Below are positions 1 to 8,520 of a DNA stretch of 64,000 nt, piece after piece (within the stretch, counting starts at the first letter, position 1; the number at the start of each line of letters is the position of its first letter). The position numbers and the translations under genes are program-made. The stretch is from Klebsiella pneumoniae. Lineage in GTDB: Bacteria > Pseudomonadota > Gammaproteobacteria > Pseudomonadales > UBA5518. The notes below the pieces were generated by a model. That model saw nothing but the letters and a program-made list of their open reading frames with translations, was not told where the DNA came from and searched no databases. The stretch is from positions 35,314 to 99,313 of the forward strand of contig CAMAXE010000005.1 of NCBI GenBank assembly GCA_945862145.1, read 5' to 3'.

Positions 1-110
1 CCGGTGCCGGCCTCGCATTCGGCGCGCAGCTCGGGCGTCATCAGCTTGGCAAAGTACTCGCGCAGTTCCGCGCGCAGCGCATCCTGGGCTGGAGTGAACT
101 CGACTTTCAT
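1..110 (-). CDS. acyl-CoA dehydrogenase, N-terminal fragment (runs off window)
   Basis: Only the first 36 residues are inside the window. The reading starts with an ATG at 108-110 and gives MKVEFTPAQDALRAELREYF followed by more helix. This is the usual first helix of the acyl-CoA dehydrogenase N-terminal domain, seen in FAD enzymes that oxidise acyl-CoA thioesters in beta-oxidation-like pathways. No catalytic residue is visible because the gene continues past the left edge. It is divergent from the DUF35/thiolase pair at 300-1933, and such genes often sit together in fatty-acid or steroid side-chain catabolism. The family call rests on a short N-terminus, so the subfamily and substrate are unknown. 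Confidence 0.6.
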   Translation of the reverse strand, partial: MKVEFTPAQDALRAELREYFAKLMTPELRAECEAGT

Positions 111-299
111 CGCGGGGTATCCTCCGGAAAAAGCGTGCCATACACGCGGCACTGGGATTACCCCATGGTGCCCCCCGTATAACCGGGCCGGCAAGGGTCA
201 AAGACATCAGCGCCGCGTGGCAAAAGCGATCAGCGCGAATTGCTGCCGTCGGTGGCCGGCGTGTATCCTCCGGCCTCGCTCCTGCCGTGGAATTACCTC

Positions 300-746
300 A
301 TGACCTCGAAGACCCGCGTCGCCGCCTTGGAGGGCTGGTTCACGCTCGACGAGCACGCACCGCAACTGCTGGGGTCGCGCTGCCGCAGCTGCGGCACCTG
401 CTACTTCCCGAAGCAGTCCCTCTACTGCCGCAACCCGGCCTGCGACAGCACCGAATTCGACGAGGCCCCGCTGTCGCGACGGGGCACGCTGTGGTCGTGC
501 ACCAACGCGGCCTATGCCCCGCCGGAGCCCTACGTGGCCGCCACGCCCTACGAACCCTTCGCCATCGCCGCCGTGGAACTCGCCGTGGAAAAAATGGTGG
601 TGCTCGGGCAGGTGGTGGCGGGCGTTGGCCCCGAGGATCTGCGGGTCGGCCAGACGATGGAACTCGTGCTCGAAACCCTCTCGGAGGACGCCGAGTCGAT
701 CAAACTCATCTGGAAGTGGAAGCCCGTCACGGAGACCGCGTCATGA
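300..746 (+). CDS. Zn-ribbon/OB-fold protein (DUF35 family), partner of the thiolase
   Basis: A 148-residue protein with an N-terminal rubredoxin-like zinc ribbon (C28, C31, C43, C48) followed by an OB-fold, which is the DUF35 architecture. In characterised systems such proteins bind tightly to thiolase-fold enzymes (Ltp-type thiolases and aldolases, archaeal HMG-CoA synthase) and help bind the CoA substrate. The stop overlaps the next gene's ATG (ATGA at 743-746), so the two products are probably made together as a complex. I chose the ATG at 300. A TTG 60 bases upstream in the same frame would add an unlikely leader. Zinc binding and partnership are inferred from family knowledge and gene order. 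Confidence 0.85.
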   Translation: MTSKTRVAALEGWFTLDEHAPQLLGSRCRSCGTCYFPKQSLYCRNPACDSTEFDEAPLSRRGTLWSCTNAAYAPPEPYVAATPYEPFAIAAVELAVEKMVVLGQVVAGVGPEDLRVGQTMELVLETLSEDAESIKLIWKWKPVTETAS

Positions 747-1933
747 GCAACAACGAAGTCGCGATCCTCGGCGTCGGCATGCACCCCTGGGGCAAGTGGG
801 GCAAGAACTTCGTCGAATACGGGCTGCACGCGGCGCGCGCCGCGATCACCGACAGCGGCGTGCGCTGGCAGGACATCCGTTTCGTCTCGGGCGCGGCCAC
901 GGTGCGCTGCGGCTACCCCGGCTACGTGGCCGGCGCCACCTTCGCGCAGGCGCTAGGCTGGCAGGGCGCCGAGGTGAACACCTCCTACGCCGCCTGCGCC
1001 TCGGGCTCGCAGGCGCTGGCCGCGGCACGGGCCAAGATCCTCGCCGGTCACTGCGATGTGGCGCTGGTGGTGGGTGCCGACACCACGCCCAAGGGCTTCC
1101 TTGCACCCGCCAAGGGCTATCGTCCCGACGATCCCGACTGGGTGCGCTTTCTGGTCGGCATCAGCAACCCGGCCTATTTCGGGCTCTACGCGCGCCGGCG
1201 CATGGATCTCTACGGCGACACCGAGGAAGACTTCGGCGCGGTCAAGATCAAGAACAGCGAGCACGGCTTCACCAATGCGAACGCGCGCTACCGCAAGAAA
1301 TTCACCATGGCGGATGTCTATGCGTCCCCCATGGTCGCGCACCCGCTGCGGCTACTGCAGATCTGCGCCACCTCCGACGGCGGCGCGGCACTGGTGATCT
1401 CCAGCCTCGACTACGCGCGCCGCATGGGCCGCGGCGACGCGCCGCGCGTGGCGGCGATCTCCACCGTGACGCCTACCTTCGCCAGCGCCGACGTCGAGAT
1501 GCCGGATATCGCCACCGACTCGGCCGCCGCAGACGGCGTGGAAGCGCTGCGTTTCCGCGCATCCCTTGCACCCAAGGCCTACGAGGAAGCGGGCCTCGGC
1601 CCGGAAGACATGAGCCTCGCCGAGGTCTATGACCTTTCCTCCGCGCTGGAACTCGACTGGATCGAAGATCTGCAACTCTGCGCACGCGGCGAGGCCGGCA
1701 GCCTCACCCGCGAGGGCGTGACCCGCATCGGCGGGCGCCTCCCGGTGAATGCCTCCGGCGGACTCGCCTGTTTTGGCGAGGCGGTGCCGGCACAGGCGAT
1801 CTCGCAAGTCTGCGAGCTCACCTGGCAGCTGCGCGGCCAGGCAGGCAGCCGCCAGGTCGAGGGCGCGCGTGCAGGCATCACCGCCAACCAGGGCCTGTTC
1901 GGCCACGGCTCCTCGGTGATCGTGAAGCGATGA
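743..1933 (+). CDS. thiolase-family protein (SCP-x / lipid-transfer type)
   Basis: A 396-residue thiolase-fold protein. The N-terminal half has the nucleophile region AACASGSQA with C85. The C-terminal half has VNASGGLACFGEAV and ends in GHGSSVIVKR. This arrangement fits the SCP2/SCP-x thiolase-like class, often annotated as lipid-transfer protein or acetyl-CoA acetyltransferase, rather than FadA. Members cleave 3-ketoacyl-CoA, or act as retro-aldolases with a DUF35 partner in steroid side-chain breakdown. The start ATG overlaps the stop of the DUF35 gene by four bases, which supports translational coupling. Whether this is a true thiolase or an Ltp2-like aldolase cannot be decided from the sequence. 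Confidence 0.85.
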   Translation: MSNNEVAILGVGMHPWGKWGKNFVEYGLHAARAAITDSGVRWQDIRFVSGAATVRCGYPGYVAGATFAQALGWQGAEVNTSYAACASGSQALAAARAKILAGHCDVALVVGADTTPKGFLAPAKGYRPDDPDWVRFLVGISNPAYFGLYARRRMDLYGDTEEDFGAVKIKNSEHGFTNANARYRKKFTMADVYASPMVAHPLRLLQICATSDGGAALVISSLDYARRMGRGDAPRVAAISTVTPTFASADVEMPDIATDSAAADGVEALRFRASLAPKAYEEAGLGPEDMSLAEVYDLSSALELDWIEDLQLCARGEAGSLTREGVTRIGGRLPVNASGGLACFGEAVPAQAISQVCELTWQLRGQAGSRQVEGARAGITANQGLFGHGSSVIVKR

Positions 1934-1971
1934 GCCAAGAGACACATCCCGCGGACGAGCAGTACTGAGCA

Positions 1972-2622
1972 ATGGAAGACCTGAAAGACCTCTTCGCCAA
2001 TAACCGCCGCTGGGCCGGGCAGATGAAAGCCCGCGACGCGCAATTCTTCGAGCGCCTGAGCGCGCAGCAGAATCCGAAATACCTGTGGATCGGCTGCTCC
2101 GACAGCCGCGTGCCCGCCAACGAGATCATCGGCCTGCTGCCAGGCGAGGTCTTCGTGCACAGGAACGTGGCCAACGTGGTGGTGCACGCGGACCTTAACT
2201 GCCTGTCGGTAGTGCAATACGCCGTCGACGTGCTGAAGGTCGAGCACATCATTGTCTGCGGACACTACGGCTGCGGCGGCGTGGCCGCTGCGTTGGACAA
2301 CCGTCGCCTCGGTCTGATCGACAACTGGCTGCGCCACGTGCAGGACATCCACAAGAAGCACGGGGCGCGCTTCGAGTGCATCGATTCCCACGACAAGTCC
2401 GTGGATCGCCTGTGCGAATTGAATGTCATCGAGCAGGCGCTGAACGTCTGCCAGACCACAGTGGTCCAGGATGCCTGGGCACGCGGTCACACGCTGAGCG
2501 TGCACGGCTGGATCTATCGCCTGCAGGACGGCGAACTGCGCGATCTTGGCGCCTCGGCGTCCTCGCCCACGGACGTGGAGAACGCGATCCAGCGCGCCTG
2601 CGAACGCCTGCCCACCAACTGA
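1972..2622 (+). CDS. can: beta-class carbonic anhydrase
   Basis: A 216-residue beta carbonic anhydrase, which interconverts CO2 and bicarbonate in the cytoplasm. The zinc ligands C42, H98 and C101 and the D44/R46 dyad (CSDSR) sit at the same numbers as in E. coli Can. The segment HIIVCGHYGCGG carries the second and third ligands. Length is normal for the family (about 220). It ends four bases before the GTG of the YheS gene, so the two are probably cotranscribed. Nothing is atypical. Confidence 0.95.
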   Translation: MEDLKDLFANNRRWAGQMKARDAQFFERLSAQQNPKYLWIGCSDSRVPANEIIGLLPGEVFVHRNVANVVVHADLNCLSVVQYAVDVLKVEHIIVCGHYGCGGVAAALDNRRLGLIDNWLRHVQDIHKKHGARFECIDSHDKSVDRLCELNVIEQALNVCQTTVVQDAWARGHTLSVHGWIYRLQDGELRDLGASASSPTDVENAIQRACERLPTN

Positions 2623-2626
2623 GCCT

Positions 2627-4507
2627 GTGATACAGCTCTCCGGCGTCCGGCTCGCGCGAGGGTCGCGCAGCCTTCTCGAGGACGCGACCGTCACCCTGCA
2701 CGCCGGCGAGCGGGTGGGCGTGATCGGCGCCAACGGTTGCGGCAAGTCCACTCTGTTCTCCCTGCTGCGCGGCGAACTCCAGTGCGATGCCGGCGATGTG
2801 TCGCTGCCCGCAGGCTGGCGCATCGCCTCGATGGAGCAGGAGGTCGCCGCCAGCGACCGCCGTGCGCTCGATTTCGTGCTCGACGGCGATCGCGAGTACC
2901 GCGAACTCGAAGCACTGATGGAAACCGCCGAGGGCGCGGACATAGGCGAACTGCACGCCCGCTTCGGCGCCATCGACGGCTACCGCGCTCCCACCCGGGC
3001 GCACGGGTTGCTCGACGGTCTGGGCTTCGCACCGGCCGAGCGCGAACGTGCGGTGCGGGAGTTCTCGGGCGGCTGGCGCATCCGGCTGGCGCTCGCGCGC
3101 ACGCTGATGTCCCCGAGCGAGCTGATGCTGCTCGACGAGCCCACCAACCACTTGGACATAGACGCGCTGGTGTGGCTGGAGGCCTGGCTACTGCGCTATC
3201 CCGGCACGCTGCTCATCATCTCCCACGACCGCGAGTTTCTCGACAACGTCGCCACGCGGATCATCTCCTTCGAAGGCACGCGGCTCTCGGCGTGGCGTGG
3301 CAACTACTCGGCCTTCGAGCTGCAACGCGCCGAGCGCATCGCCGCACAGCAGGGCGCCTACGAAAAGCAGCAGACGCGCATCGCCGAGATAGAGCGCTTT
3401 GTGGCGCGCTTCAAGGCCAAGGCCACCAAGGCGCGCCAGGCGCAGAGCCGCGTCAAGGAACTCGAGCGCATGGCGCGCATCGCCCCGGCGCACATGGACT
3501 CGCCCTTCGAACTGCGCCTGCCCTGTTCGGAGCGCGTGTCCACGCCGTTGCTCACCATCGCGCGCGCAACGCTGGGCCACACCGGCTCACCCATCCTCGC
3601 CGGCGTCGACATAGGCATCATGCCCGGTGAACGCGTGGGACTGCTGGGTGCCAACGGGGCGGGGAAATCCACCTTGATCCGCAGTATCGCCAGCGAATTG
3701 CCGCTGTTGGCGGGCGAGCGCCACACCGGAGAACATCTGCGGGTGGGTTACTTCGCGCAGCACCAGCTGGAAGCGCTGGACCCGCAAGCCTCGCCCCTGC
3801 TCCACGTGCAGCGCCTGACGCGCAACGCCACCGAACAATCAATACGCGACTTCCTTGGCGGTTACGGTTTTCACGGCGAGCAGACCACCTCTGCGGTGGG
3901 ACGTTTCTCGGGCGGCGAGCAGGCACGGCTCGCGCTCGCGCTGATCGCCTGGCTGAAGCCGAATCTCCTGCTGCTCGATGAGCCGACCAACCACCTCGAC
4001 CTCGAGATGCGCCATGCGCTCACCGTGGCGCTGCAGGAATATGCCGGTGCGGTGCTGCTGGTCTCGCACGACCGGCACCTGCTGAAAAACACCGTGGACG
4101 TGTTCTGGCTGGTGCGCGACGGCAAGGTGCGGGAGTTCGACGGCGACCTCGACGACTACCGCAAGCTCTCGCTGTCGATGCACCGCGTCGAGCCGGCGAT
4201 CGAGGCGGGGTCTGCTGCTGCGGCACCAGCACCAGCGCGCGAAGACCGCCGCAGCGCCGCCGAGCGTCGCGAGCAGCTGCGCCCGCTCAAACAGCGCGTC
4301 GCCACGCTGGAAAAGCAGATCGAAAAACTCCAGAAAGATCTCAGCGCACTCGAAGCCCGGCTGTCAGAGCCCGCGCTCTACGACCCCGGTCGCAGTGCCG
4401 AGGTCCAGCCGTTGCTGCGACAACAGGCATCTCTGCGCGAGCAGATGGAGCAGTGCGAGGAGGAATGGCTCGCTGCGAGCGAGGAGCTCGAGTGCCAGTC
4501 AGGCTGA
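2627..4507 (+). CDS. yheS: ABC-F family ATPase, YheS-type
   Basis: A soluble tandem ATP-binding-cassette protein of 626 residues with no membrane segments. Both halves have a Walker A (GANGCGKST, GANGAGKST), an ABC signature (SGGWR, SGGEQ) and a Walker B followed by LLDEPTNHLD. The linker contains the arginine/lysine-rich RFKAKATKARQAQSRVKELE region, and the tail is a charged coiled coil ending near ECEEEW-like text. These match YheS, a ribosome-associated ABC-F protein thought to bind the E site and modulate translation, better than Uup or EttA. I chose the GTG at 2627, four bases after the carbonic anhydrase stop. An upstream extension would overlap that gene out of frame. The E. coli YheS length is 637. 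Confidence 0.92.
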   Translation: MIQLSGVRLARGSRSLLEDATVTLHAGERVGVIGANGCGKSTLFSLLRGELQCDAGDVSLPAGWRIASMEQEVAASDRRALDFVLDGDREYRELEALMETAEGADIGELHARFGAIDGYRAPTRAHGLLDGLGFAPAERERAVREFSGGWRIRLALARTLMSPSELMLLDEPTNHLDIDALVWLEAWLLRYPGTLLIISHDREFLDNVATRIISFEGTRLSAWRGNYSAFELQRAERIAAQQGAYEKQQTRIAEIERFVARFKAKATKARQAQSRVKELERMARIAPAHMDSPFELRLPCSERVSTPLLTIARATLGHTGSPILAGVDIGIMPGERVGLLGANGAGKSTLIRSIASELPLLAGERHTGEHLRVGYFAQHQLEALDPQASPLLHVQRLTRNATEQSIRDFLGGYGFHGEQTTSAVGRFSGGEQARLALALIAWLKPNLLLLDEPTNHLDLEMRHALTVALQEYAGAVLLVSHDRHLLKNTVDVFWLVRDGKVREFDGDLDDYRKLSLSMHRVEPAIEAGSAAAAPAPAREDRRSAAERREQLRPLKQRVATLEKQIEKLQKDLSALEARLSEPALYDPGRSAEVQPLLRQQASLREQMEQCEEEWLAASEELECQSG

Positions 4508-4526
4508 GGCAGGTGCGCCGCCGGGT

Positions 4527-4865
4527 TCAGCCGAGCGCGGCTACTGCCTCTGCCAAATCCGTGTAGACAGGCAGGATCACCGTCAGGCCAGAGACTTTCA
4601 GCACTTCGAGCACAAGAGGCTGCGGGTTCAGCAACACCATCTTGCCGCCGCGTGCCTTCAGCGCCTTGGCGGGCGAGATCAGCGTGCGTATTCCCAGCGA
4701 GGCGAGGAAGCTCACGCCGGAGAGATCGACCACCACGCCGGAGACGCCAGTGGCCACCCCGGCCGTGAATTTCAAGTCGATGGACTGGGCACCCATCATG
4801 TCCAGACGCCCGGCCAGCGTCACCAGTTTGATGGCGTCAGAGAGTTGTTCGAAGCTGATTTCCAT
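4527..4865 (-). CDS. single-domain STAS protein (anti-sigma-factor-antagonist type)
   Basis: A 112-residue protein made of one STAS domain. It has the phosphorylation-site pattern DLSGVSFLASLGIR, with S56 as the expected phospho-acceptor. STAS proteins of this type bind a HPK-like serine kinase/anti-sigma partner and switch binding by phosphorylation. No kinase or PP2C phosphatase gene is nearby, so the partner is elsewhere. It is convergent with yheS, with a gap of 19 bases. Orphan STAS proteins often take part in partner-switching control of sigma factors, biofilm or exopolysaccharide. The adjacent polysaccharide region makes that attractive but does not prove it. Confidence 0.85.
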   Translation of the reverse strand: MEISFEQLSDAIKLVTLAGRLDMMGAQSIDLKFTAGVATGVSGVVVDLSGVSFLASLGIRTLISPAKALKARGGKMVLLNPQPLVLEVLKVSGLTVILPVYTDLAEAVAALG

Positions 4866-5174
4866 ACGTTGGCTCTCGGACGGAAGGCGTGGAGTGGACC
4901 CCGCATGCTAAGCAAGCCGCAGGACGGACGCAACCGCACGAACCCGCACGAAACCGTCGCTGAGCCGAAGAACAAAGATTCGCTACCGGCAGGGCGTCAC
5001 GAGACGGTCATCCTGCTCTGTTAGGAACGCGCGCTAACCGTCGGCGGCTTCACAGCGCCAATGTGACGGGCAAACGGCAGCGGGTCATGTCCGAGAATTG
5101 CCCCTGCGCGTGGGTGGCGGCACGCACCGGCGGCCGGAACCCCCATTGACGTGGCACAGGAAAAGAGGTGGCTG
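4866..5174. other. intergenic region between divergent STAS and TPR-glycosyltransferase genes
   Basis: About 310 bases containing the start regions of two divergent genes. A short direct repeat, CGCACGAAC then CGCACGAAA, lies near 4936-4956. I see no convincing -35/-10 pair, hairpin terminator or small ORF. Confidence 0.5.
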
Positions 5175-7259
5175 ATGACAGGGGATTCCGCGCCGTCGCT
5201 GCTCGCGCGAGCGATCGAACTCCACCGGCAGGGTCGATTGGAGCAGGCCTCGAAGCAGTACCGCCGGATCCTCCGCGAGCAGCCACGTGAGACGCAGGCA
5301 CTGCGCAACCTCGGCACCATACTTCTTCAGCAAGGAGATCACCGGCAAGCCGCCACACTGCTCGGGCAAGCTGTTACAGCGGGCGCACAGGATCCCGTGA
5401 CCCGCTACAACCACGCGCTCGCGCTCCAGGAACTCGGGGACCTCGACGCCGCGGTCGCGGGCTATGACCGTGTGCTGGCACTCGACCCACGCCTGTTGCA
5501 GGCGCACTACAACCGGGCAAACGCGTTGCTCACGGCGGGCCGTCACGCGGAGGCCGTGACCGGATACGACGCCGCGCTCGGAGTGCAGCCCGGCTACGCA
5601 GATGCCTGGCGCAATCGGGGCGATGCGCTGCTCGCGCTGCGACAGTGGGCTGCGGCAGGCAACAGTTTCGAGCAGGCCGTAGCGCTCAAGCCCGAATTGG
5701 CGGGCGCTCACGCCGGGCTCGGGGCTGCACTCCTCTCGCAGCGACGCTATGCGGCCGCGGCTGCAAGCCTGCGCACCGCCACCGCTCTAGCGCCGTCTGA
5801 TCCGCAGGCACTCTGCAATCTGGGCACTGCGCTGCTGGAGCTCGGCGAGCACGCCGCGGCCGCCCCGCTCTACGCCCGGGCGCTGGAACTGTCGCCCGCG
5901 TATCCGTTTCTCGAAGGGCAACTCCTGCTCACGAAATTGCGTCTATCGGACTGGTCTGACTTCGACCTGCACTGCACGCGAATCCGCGCCGGGCTTGCAT
6001 CGGGCAAGCAGGTCACACCGCCTTTTCCCGTGTTCGCTTTCGAAGATTCCACCGAGGCCCAGTGCGCTGCGGCACGGCTCTGGGCGCAGGCGTGGTTCCC
6101 GCCCGACGACAGCCTAGGCCCGGTGGAAAATCACGCGCCGGACAAGCGCATCCGCATCGGCTATTTCTCTGCAGACTTCCACGAGCACGCCACGATGTAC
6201 CTGATGGCGGGGCTGTTTGAGCTGCACGACCGGGAGCACTTCGAACTCTACGCTTTCTCGTTCGGGCCGGAGACGGCTGATGGCATGCGGGAGCGCGTTT
6301 CCCGATGCTTCACCCGCTTCATCGACGCACGCTCGATGACGGATCGCGACGTGGCGCGGCTGGCTCGAGGGATCGGTATCGATATCGCGATCGACCTGAA
6401 GGGCTACACCACCGATGCGCGCCCCGGCATCTTCGCCTGCCGCGCGGCCCCGTTGCAGGTGGCTTATCTGGGCTATCCCGGGAGCGTGGGCGCGGAGTAT
6501 GTCGATTACCTCATCGCGGACAGGACGGTGATCCCGGACGCAGAAGCGCGGCACTACCGCGAGCAGGTTGTATACCTGCCTGACTGCTATCAGGTGAACG
6601 ACCACACACGCACCATCGCGGACAAGAGTTTCTCGCGCGCGGAACTCGGACTGCCGGCGCGGGCGGTGGTGTTGTGCGCGTTCAACAACAACTACAAGAT
6701 CACGCCAGCGATGTTCGATGTCTGGTGCAGGATTCTGGGCGCCGCCCCCGACAGCTGCCTATGGCTGCTGGTCGGGAATGCACAGGCCGAAGCCAACCTG
6801 CAACGCGAGGCTCTAGCACGCGGGGTGGATTCGACGCGGCTCGTCTTCGCGCCAAGGATGCCGCTCGCGGATCACCTCGCACGGCTTCGCGCCGCCGATC
6901 TCTTCCTCGACACATTCCCCTGCAATGCCCACACCACGGCGAGCGACGCGCTGCGGGCAGGTCTGCCCCTGCTGACGCTCGCGGGGAAATCCTTCGCCAG
7001 CCGGGTGGCTGCGAGCCTGCTGCAGGCCGCCGGACTGCCTGAACTCATCACGACATCACTCGAGGCCTACGAGCAGCTCGCACTCGCGCTTGCAGCGGAC
7101 CCGGAGCGCCTGCTGGCCCTGCGTACGCAGCTAGTGGCGAACAGGGAGCAATCGTCGTTGTTCGATACGCCGCGCTTCGTCCGCAGCTTCGAGAGCGTGT
7201 TGCAGGAAATCCACGCACACCGCATGGCCGGGGCGTCACTGCCGGAAATGCCCCTGTAA
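5175..7259 (+). CDS. TPR-containing SPINDLY/OGT-like glycosyltransferase (GT41)
   Basis: A cytoplasmic protein of about 694 residues. The first 270 or so residues are tandem tetratricopeptide repeats with motifs such as AHYNRANALLTAGRHAEAVTGYD. The remainder is the GT41 catalytic module: YFSADFHEHATMYL, then LKGYTTDARPGIFACRAAP, then CAFNNNYKITP (nucleotide-sugar region), then LDTFPCNAHTTASDALRAGLP. This is the bacterial counterpart of SPINDLY and O-GlcNAc transferase, which glycosylate proteins on serine or threonine. I chose the ATG at 5175 because AGAGGTGG precedes it. A GTG at 5151 would add eight residues. It lies upstream of an RTX protein on the same strand and may glycosylate a surface or secreted protein, but no target is shown. 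The donor sugar is unknown. Confidence 0.88.
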   Translation: MTGDSAPSLLARAIELHRQGRLEQASKQYRRILREQPRETQALRNLGTILLQQGDHRQAATLLGQAVTAGAQDPVTRYNHALALQELGDLDAAVAGYDRVLALDPRLLQAHYNRANALLTAGRHAEAVTGYDAALGVQPGYADAWRNRGDALLALRQWAAAGNSFEQAVALKPELAGAHAGLGAALLSQRRYAAAAASLRTATALAPSDPQALCNLGTALLELGEHAAAAPLYARALELSPAYPFLEGQLLLTKLRLSDWSDFDLHCTRIRAGLASGKQVTPPFPVFAFEDSTEAQCAAARLWAQAWFPPDDSLGPVENHAPDKRIRIGYFSADFHEHATMYLMAGLFELHDREHFELYAFSFGPETADGMRERVSRCFTRFIDARSMTDRDVARLARGIGIDIAIDLKGYTTDARPGIFACRAAPLQVAYLGYPGSVGAEYVDYLIADRTVIPDAEARHYREQVVYLPDCYQVNDHTRTIADKSFSRAELGLPARAVVLCAFNNNYKITPAMFDVWCRILGAAPDSCLWLLVGNAQAEANLQREALARGVDSTRLVFAPRMPLADHLARLRAADLFLDTFPCNAHTTASDALRAGLPLLTLAGKSFASRVAASLLQAAGLPELITTSLEAYEQLALALAADPERLLALRTQLVANREQSSLFDTPRFVRSFESVLQEIHAHRMAGASLPEMPL

Positions 7260-7260
7260 C

Positions 7261-7280
7261 ACCCTGCCCGGGAGGGTTTT
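7261..7280 (+). terminator. possible weak intrinsic terminator after the GT41 gene
   Basis: ACCCT and AGGGT can form a five-base-pair stem around a seven-base GC loop, followed by TTTT. The stem is short, so this is tentative. It lies two bases past the stop codon, before the RTX gene. Confidence 0.35.
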
Positions 7281-7380
7281 AACAAATCCTTCATCAGATT
7301 GGGGGCACCATGACGTTGTGTAGTAGCGGTGCTCTTGCCGCGCCTGCCACCGCGACATAATTCCCCGGAGGTCAATCGGA

Positions 7381-8520
7381 ATGCCCCTCAGCACCTTCAC
7401 GGGCACCACGGGCGCAGACACGCTGTCTGCTGCCGTCTCGACCGACGACTGGACAGTCGATGGCGACGAGGGTAACGACTCCCTGGTGACGGGCTCCGGA
7501 AATGACACGATCAACGGCGGAGACGGCAACGACACCGTATCGTCGGGGAGCGGCGATGACATCCTGAGCTATGCCGGTGACGCGCTCCCGAGCGGCTATG
7601 ACACGGTGGATGGTGGTGCGGGATTCGACCAGATCCTCGCCCTCGCCAACGACACGATCATCCGGGTCTCGTCGTTCAGCGGCATCGAACGAATCAGCGG
7701 CGGCGGCTTCAGCAACGTAGGGCTCTACGCGGGCGATGGCGCCGACCTGCTCGATCTCTCGGGCGTCGAGGTCGTGGGCATCGCTGTGATCAAGGGCGGC
7801 AAGGGCAACGACACGATCATCGGCAGCACCGGAGACGACACGATCTTCGGCGGCGCCGGCAACGACTCGCTGCTCGGCGGCGCCGGCAACGACGTGTTCC
7901 GCATCGGCAAGCCCTCGGCCATGGACCGCATAGACGGCGGCAGTGGCACCAACCGCATCGAGGCAGCAATCGATTACGCCCGCATCGGCCTGGACACGAT
8001 CGCCAACATCCAGCTGATCAGCAGCGCGGGCTATGCGCACGCCTGGATCGTGGGAACGAGCGCGGCGAATTCGCTGGATCTCCAAGGCATTCAGACCAGC
8101 GGCATCGAGCGGATCGACCTCGGCGGCGGCAACGACACCCTCGTGGGCTCCGCCTCGGCAGACGTGATAGTTGGCGGGACTGGCGCGGATGTGCTGAGCG
8201 GTGGCGCCGGTGCAGACCAGTTCAGCTACACCGTGCTCAACCAGAGCAAGGGCGCCAGCCGCGATCAGATACTTGACTTCACGACCGGCGAGGATCGTGT
8301 AGACCTCCACGCGCTCGACGCCGACGCGAACCTCGCGGGGGACCAGGCATTCACCTTGATCGGCAACAGCGCGTTCCACGGCGTGGCAGGCGAATTGCGC
8401 GTGTTCCAGATCGGCGCTGCGACCTGCATACGTGGCGATGTCAACGGTGACGCCATCGCGGACTTCGACATTCGCCTTGGGGCGGGCCTGACGTTGTCTG
8501 CAAGCGACTTCATTCTCTAG
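7381..8520 (+). CDS. RTX-type calcium-binding protein, likely type I secretion substrate
   Basis: A 379-residue acidic protein with no N-terminal signal peptide. Two blocks of glycine-aspartate nonapeptide repeats are visible, for example GGDGNDTVSSGSGDDIL near residues 44-60 and GGAGNDSLLGGAGNDV near 158-173. Each turn normally binds calcium in a beta-roll. The C-terminus resembles the M10/serralysin C-terminal module, with QILDFTTGEDRVDLHALDA and the last four residues DFIL. That ending is typical of uncleaved type I secretion signals. A good GGAGG site lies about 10 bases before the ATG. No ABC transporter or membrane fusion protein is in the window, so export would use a system elsewhere. 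No enzymatic domain is recognised. The last 11 bases overlap the convergent glycosyltransferase. Confidence 0.85.
   Translation: MPLSTFTGTTGADTLSAAVSTDDWTVDGDEGNDSLVTGSGNDTINGGDGNDTVSSGSGDDILSYAGDALPSGYDTVDGGAGFDQILALANDTIIRVSSFSGIERISGGGFSNVGLYAGDGADLLDLSGVEVVGIAVIKGGKGNDTIIGSTGDDTIFGGAGNDSLLGGAGNDVFRIGKPSAMDRIDGGSGTNRIEAAIDYARIGLDTIANIQLISSAGYAHAWIVGTSAANSLDLQGIQTSGIERIDLGGGNDTLVGSASADVIVGGTGADVLSGGAGADQFSYTVLNQSKGASRDQILDFTTGEDRVDLHALDADANLAGDQAFTLIGNSAFHGVAGELRVFQIGAATCIRGDVNGDAIADFDIRLGAGLTLSASDFIL

Noticed and set aside
287..742. Long N-terminal extension of the thiolase reading frame
   Set aside because: It is the out-of-frame shadow of the DUF35 gene. The family N-terminus (VAILGVGMHPWG) and the ATGA overlap set the start at 743.
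7381..8520. RTX protein as a pore-forming toxin of the HlyA class
   Set aside because: No hydrophobic pore domain, acylation-lysine region or hlyC/B/D genes. It is only repeats plus a secretion-type C-terminus.
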